A DNA stretch of 64,000 nucleotides from Lysobacteraceae bacterium (GTDB lineage Bacteria > Pseudomonadota > Gammaproteobacteria > Xanthomonadales > Rhodanobacteraceae): NCBI GenBank assembly GCA_004143945.1, contig SEHB01000001.1, forward strand, positions 558,001 to 622,000. The letters are read 5' to 3'. Positions 62,837 to 64,000 of this stretch are shown one piece after another (within the stretch, counting starts at the first letter, position 1; each line of letters begins with the position of its first letter). The notes below the pieces were generated by a model, which had not been told where the DNA came from, ran no database searches, and saw only the letters and a program-made list of their open reading frames with translations. The position numbers and the translations under genes are program-made.

Positions 62837-63268
62837 TCACGGGGAGGCGTGATGCGCGCAGTTCGCATCGTGCACGTGGCGCCGCGCGAGGCGCAGGTTG
62901 GCGAGGTGCGAGAGCGCGACGAGGGTGCCACCGATGCTCACGAGCGCGGCGTGCAGCACCGGACGCGCATCGACATCGATCGCGATGCCCGCGAGCAGGC
63001 ATGCGATGCCCGGCGCGAGCAAGCCGAACGCGCGCAGACGCCGGTGGCGGCGGAAGCCCGTCAGCAACGAGGTGGCCGCGAGGATGGCGGCCACCGTGAT
63101 GAATCCGCGTTCGAACGCATGGTTCGCGAACACGCCGAGGCCGATCGCGGGCAGCAGCGAGACCACGACCGGCAACGCCGCGCAATGCACTGCGCAGACG
63201 AACGACGCACCTGCGCCGACGCGATCGACCGTGCTCAGCAGCGAGTTCGAGGGAGGCGAATCGGACAT
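62837..63268 (-). CDS. MerC-domain membrane protein
   Basis: The 143-residue protein has about four helices and the MerC signature SFVCAVHCAALPVV (two Cys in the first helix), with a His/Cys-rich C-terminus (HVHDANCAHHASP). MerC proteins transport mercury, but family members also occur in zinc-regulated loci. ATG 63268 is preceded by a purine-rich stretch and is preferred to 63280. It is divergent from the TonB receptor gene, with the Zur box between them. Confidence 0.88.
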   Translation of the reverse strand: MSDSPPSNSLLSTVDRVGAGASFVCAVHCAALPVVVSLLPAIGLGVFANHAFERGFITVAAILAATSLLTGFRRHRRLRAFGLLAPGIACLLAGIAIDVDARPVLHAALVSIGGTLVALSHLANLRLARRHVHDANCAHHASP

Positions 63269-63358
63269 GCAGGCCGGCATCCTGGAGATCGGAACCTTGT
63301 AACAGTGTGGCCCGCGATGCGTGAACGGAACCGTGACTTCCGGACCAGCCCCGGGCAG

Positions 63359-63381
63359 GTGTGGTTATAGTATAACATACC
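63359..63381 (+). promoter_or_regulatory. Putative Zur box between merC-like gene and TonB receptor
   Basis: The core GTTATAGTATAAC (63364-63376) is a perfect palindrome around one G and matches the known gammaproteobacterial Zur operator (GTTATAnTATAAC). The -10-like TATAGT at 63366-63371 is inside it, so a bound repressor would block the TonB receptor promoter. The distance to the receptor ATG is 24 bp. Confidence 0.8.
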
Positions 63382-63399
63382 GAAACCTCGGAGACTTGC

Positions 63400-64000
63400 A
63401 TGCGTTCCCAACTGATCGCGAGCCTCGTCGGCGGCGTGGTCGCCGCGCTTGCCGCAACCCAGGCCCGCGCCGCCGACGCCGGGCCATCCGCCCCTCCTGC
63501 GACGCTCCCTGCGGACATCCATCGGCACGAGGCCGATCAGAGCCATGCGAGGCCCGCGGTGGACCGCGCGGACCCGGAGCTTCCGGCCGTGGTGGTCAGC
63601 GCGGTCCCGGGTGACCTGCCGGCCGACCGCATCGTGCGTCCCGTGGGCGTGCTCGCGGGAGCCGAACTCGACGATGCGCGCGCCGCGACGCTGGGCCAGA
63701 CCGTCGCGGGGATGCCCGGCGTGCAGACCACCGCGTTCGGCCAGGGCGTCGGGCGCCCGGTGATCCGCGGTCTCGATGGCGCACGCGTCGCCGTGCTCGG
63801 CGACGGACTCGGCGCCGGCGACGTGTCGAGCGTGAGCCAGGACCACGCGGTCACGATCGAGCCGTTCCTCGCCGATCGCATCGAGATCCTCAAGGGTCCT
63901 TCGACCCTGCTCTACGGGTCCGGCGCGATCGGTGGAATTGTCAACGTGATCGATGGTCGCATCCCCGAACGCATGCCCGACAACGGCATCGGCGGACGCG
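63400..64000 (+). CDS. TonB-dependent receptor, probable zinc/metallophore uptake (5' part)
   Basis: About 200 residues are visible before the window edge. After a signal peptide (cleavage after ARA) comes the TonB box region (PELPAVVVSA), then the plug domain with TLGQTVAGMPGVQTTAFGQGVGRPVIRGLDG and EILKGPSTLLYGSGAIGGIVNVIDG. The order is that of ZnuD-like receptors. The Zur box directly upstream and the neighbouring zinc genes support zinc uptake across the outer membrane. The barrel is outside the window. ATG 63400 follows a CGGAG ribosome site. Confidence 0.9.
   Translation, partial: MRSQLIASLVGGVVAALAATQARAADAGPSAPPATLPADIHRHEADQSHARPAVDRADPELPAVVVSAVPGDLPADRIVRPVGVLAGAELDDARAATLGQTVAGMPGVQTTAFGQGVGRPVIRGLDGARVAVLGDGLGAGDVSSVSQDHAVTIEPFLADRIEILKGPSTLLYGSGAIGGIVNVIDGRIPERMPDNGIGGR

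Overview
The window is 64 kb of very GC-rich chromosomal DNA from a gammaproteobacterium, most likely of the order Lysobacterales (Xanthomonadales), perhaps close to Dokdonella or Rhodanobacter. The assignment is inference. It rests on an EfpL-type EF-P paralogue, a fused two-domain 2-oxoacid dehydrogenase E1, a GTAG-type REP element, a bTHX ribosomal protein, and several secreted proteins carrying an [ILV]F-x-[DN]-G-F-[DE] tail. I see no phage, insertion sequence, CRISPR array or plasmid functions. Genes are tightly packed, often with ATGA overlaps, and the window looks like ordinary core and lineage-specific chromosome.

Layout. Positions 1-6450 (minus) hold a heavy-metal efflux operon: a small Cys/His-rich secreted protein, a TolC-like channel, a membrane-fusion protein, a CzcA-type pump and a TauE/SafE permease cut by the window edge. 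Positions 6636-12644 (minus) hold an AcrAB-TolC-type drug efflux operon with a divergent LysR regulator (12963-14024). Then come efpL, an amino-acid permease, a 2854-residue cyclic beta-1,2-glucan synthase (16762-25326), a large secreted repeat/propeller protein and rmuC. Positions 29867-33709 form a methionine-salvage operon (mtnB, mtnD, mtnC) that also carries a PH-domain membrane protein and a membrane-anchored C13 peptidase. It ends in a REP inverted repeat that supplies the stop codons of both convergent genes. Two glycosyltransferases, tRNA-Arg(CCT), an ALDH7 dehydrogenase (amaB-like), a cytochrome c and a secreted BNR-type propeller follow. pyrD-murB, a Tat-type DUF1800/DUF1501 pair and a cyclase-FHA protein come next.

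Positions 48527-52550 (minus) form a compact operon of an acetyltransferase, a GST, a lipoprotein and the fused E1. The rest holds a CAP-domain protein, gcdH, a polysaccharide deacetylase, a 5'-nucleotidase, a secreted subtilase, a GFA-family protein, a rhomboid protease, a PhzF protein, a cold-shock protein with a classic terminator and long leader, and bTHX. At the right edge is a zinc-related group: a CDF exporter, a MerC-domain protein, and a TonB receptor behind a near-perfect Zur box.

The most interesting theme is the short IF-x-DGF-D type motif. It ends or nearly ends four unrelated secreted proteins (a Calx-beta/propeller protein, a BNR propeller, a DUF1501 protein and a subtilase). 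It also appears in a decayed gene fragment, and in relocated form directly after the signal peptide of the CAP-domain protein. It has no following membrane helix, so it is unlike PEP-CTERM or GlyGly-CTERM tags. It may be an undescribed sorting or attachment signal, or the remnant of a portable domain.
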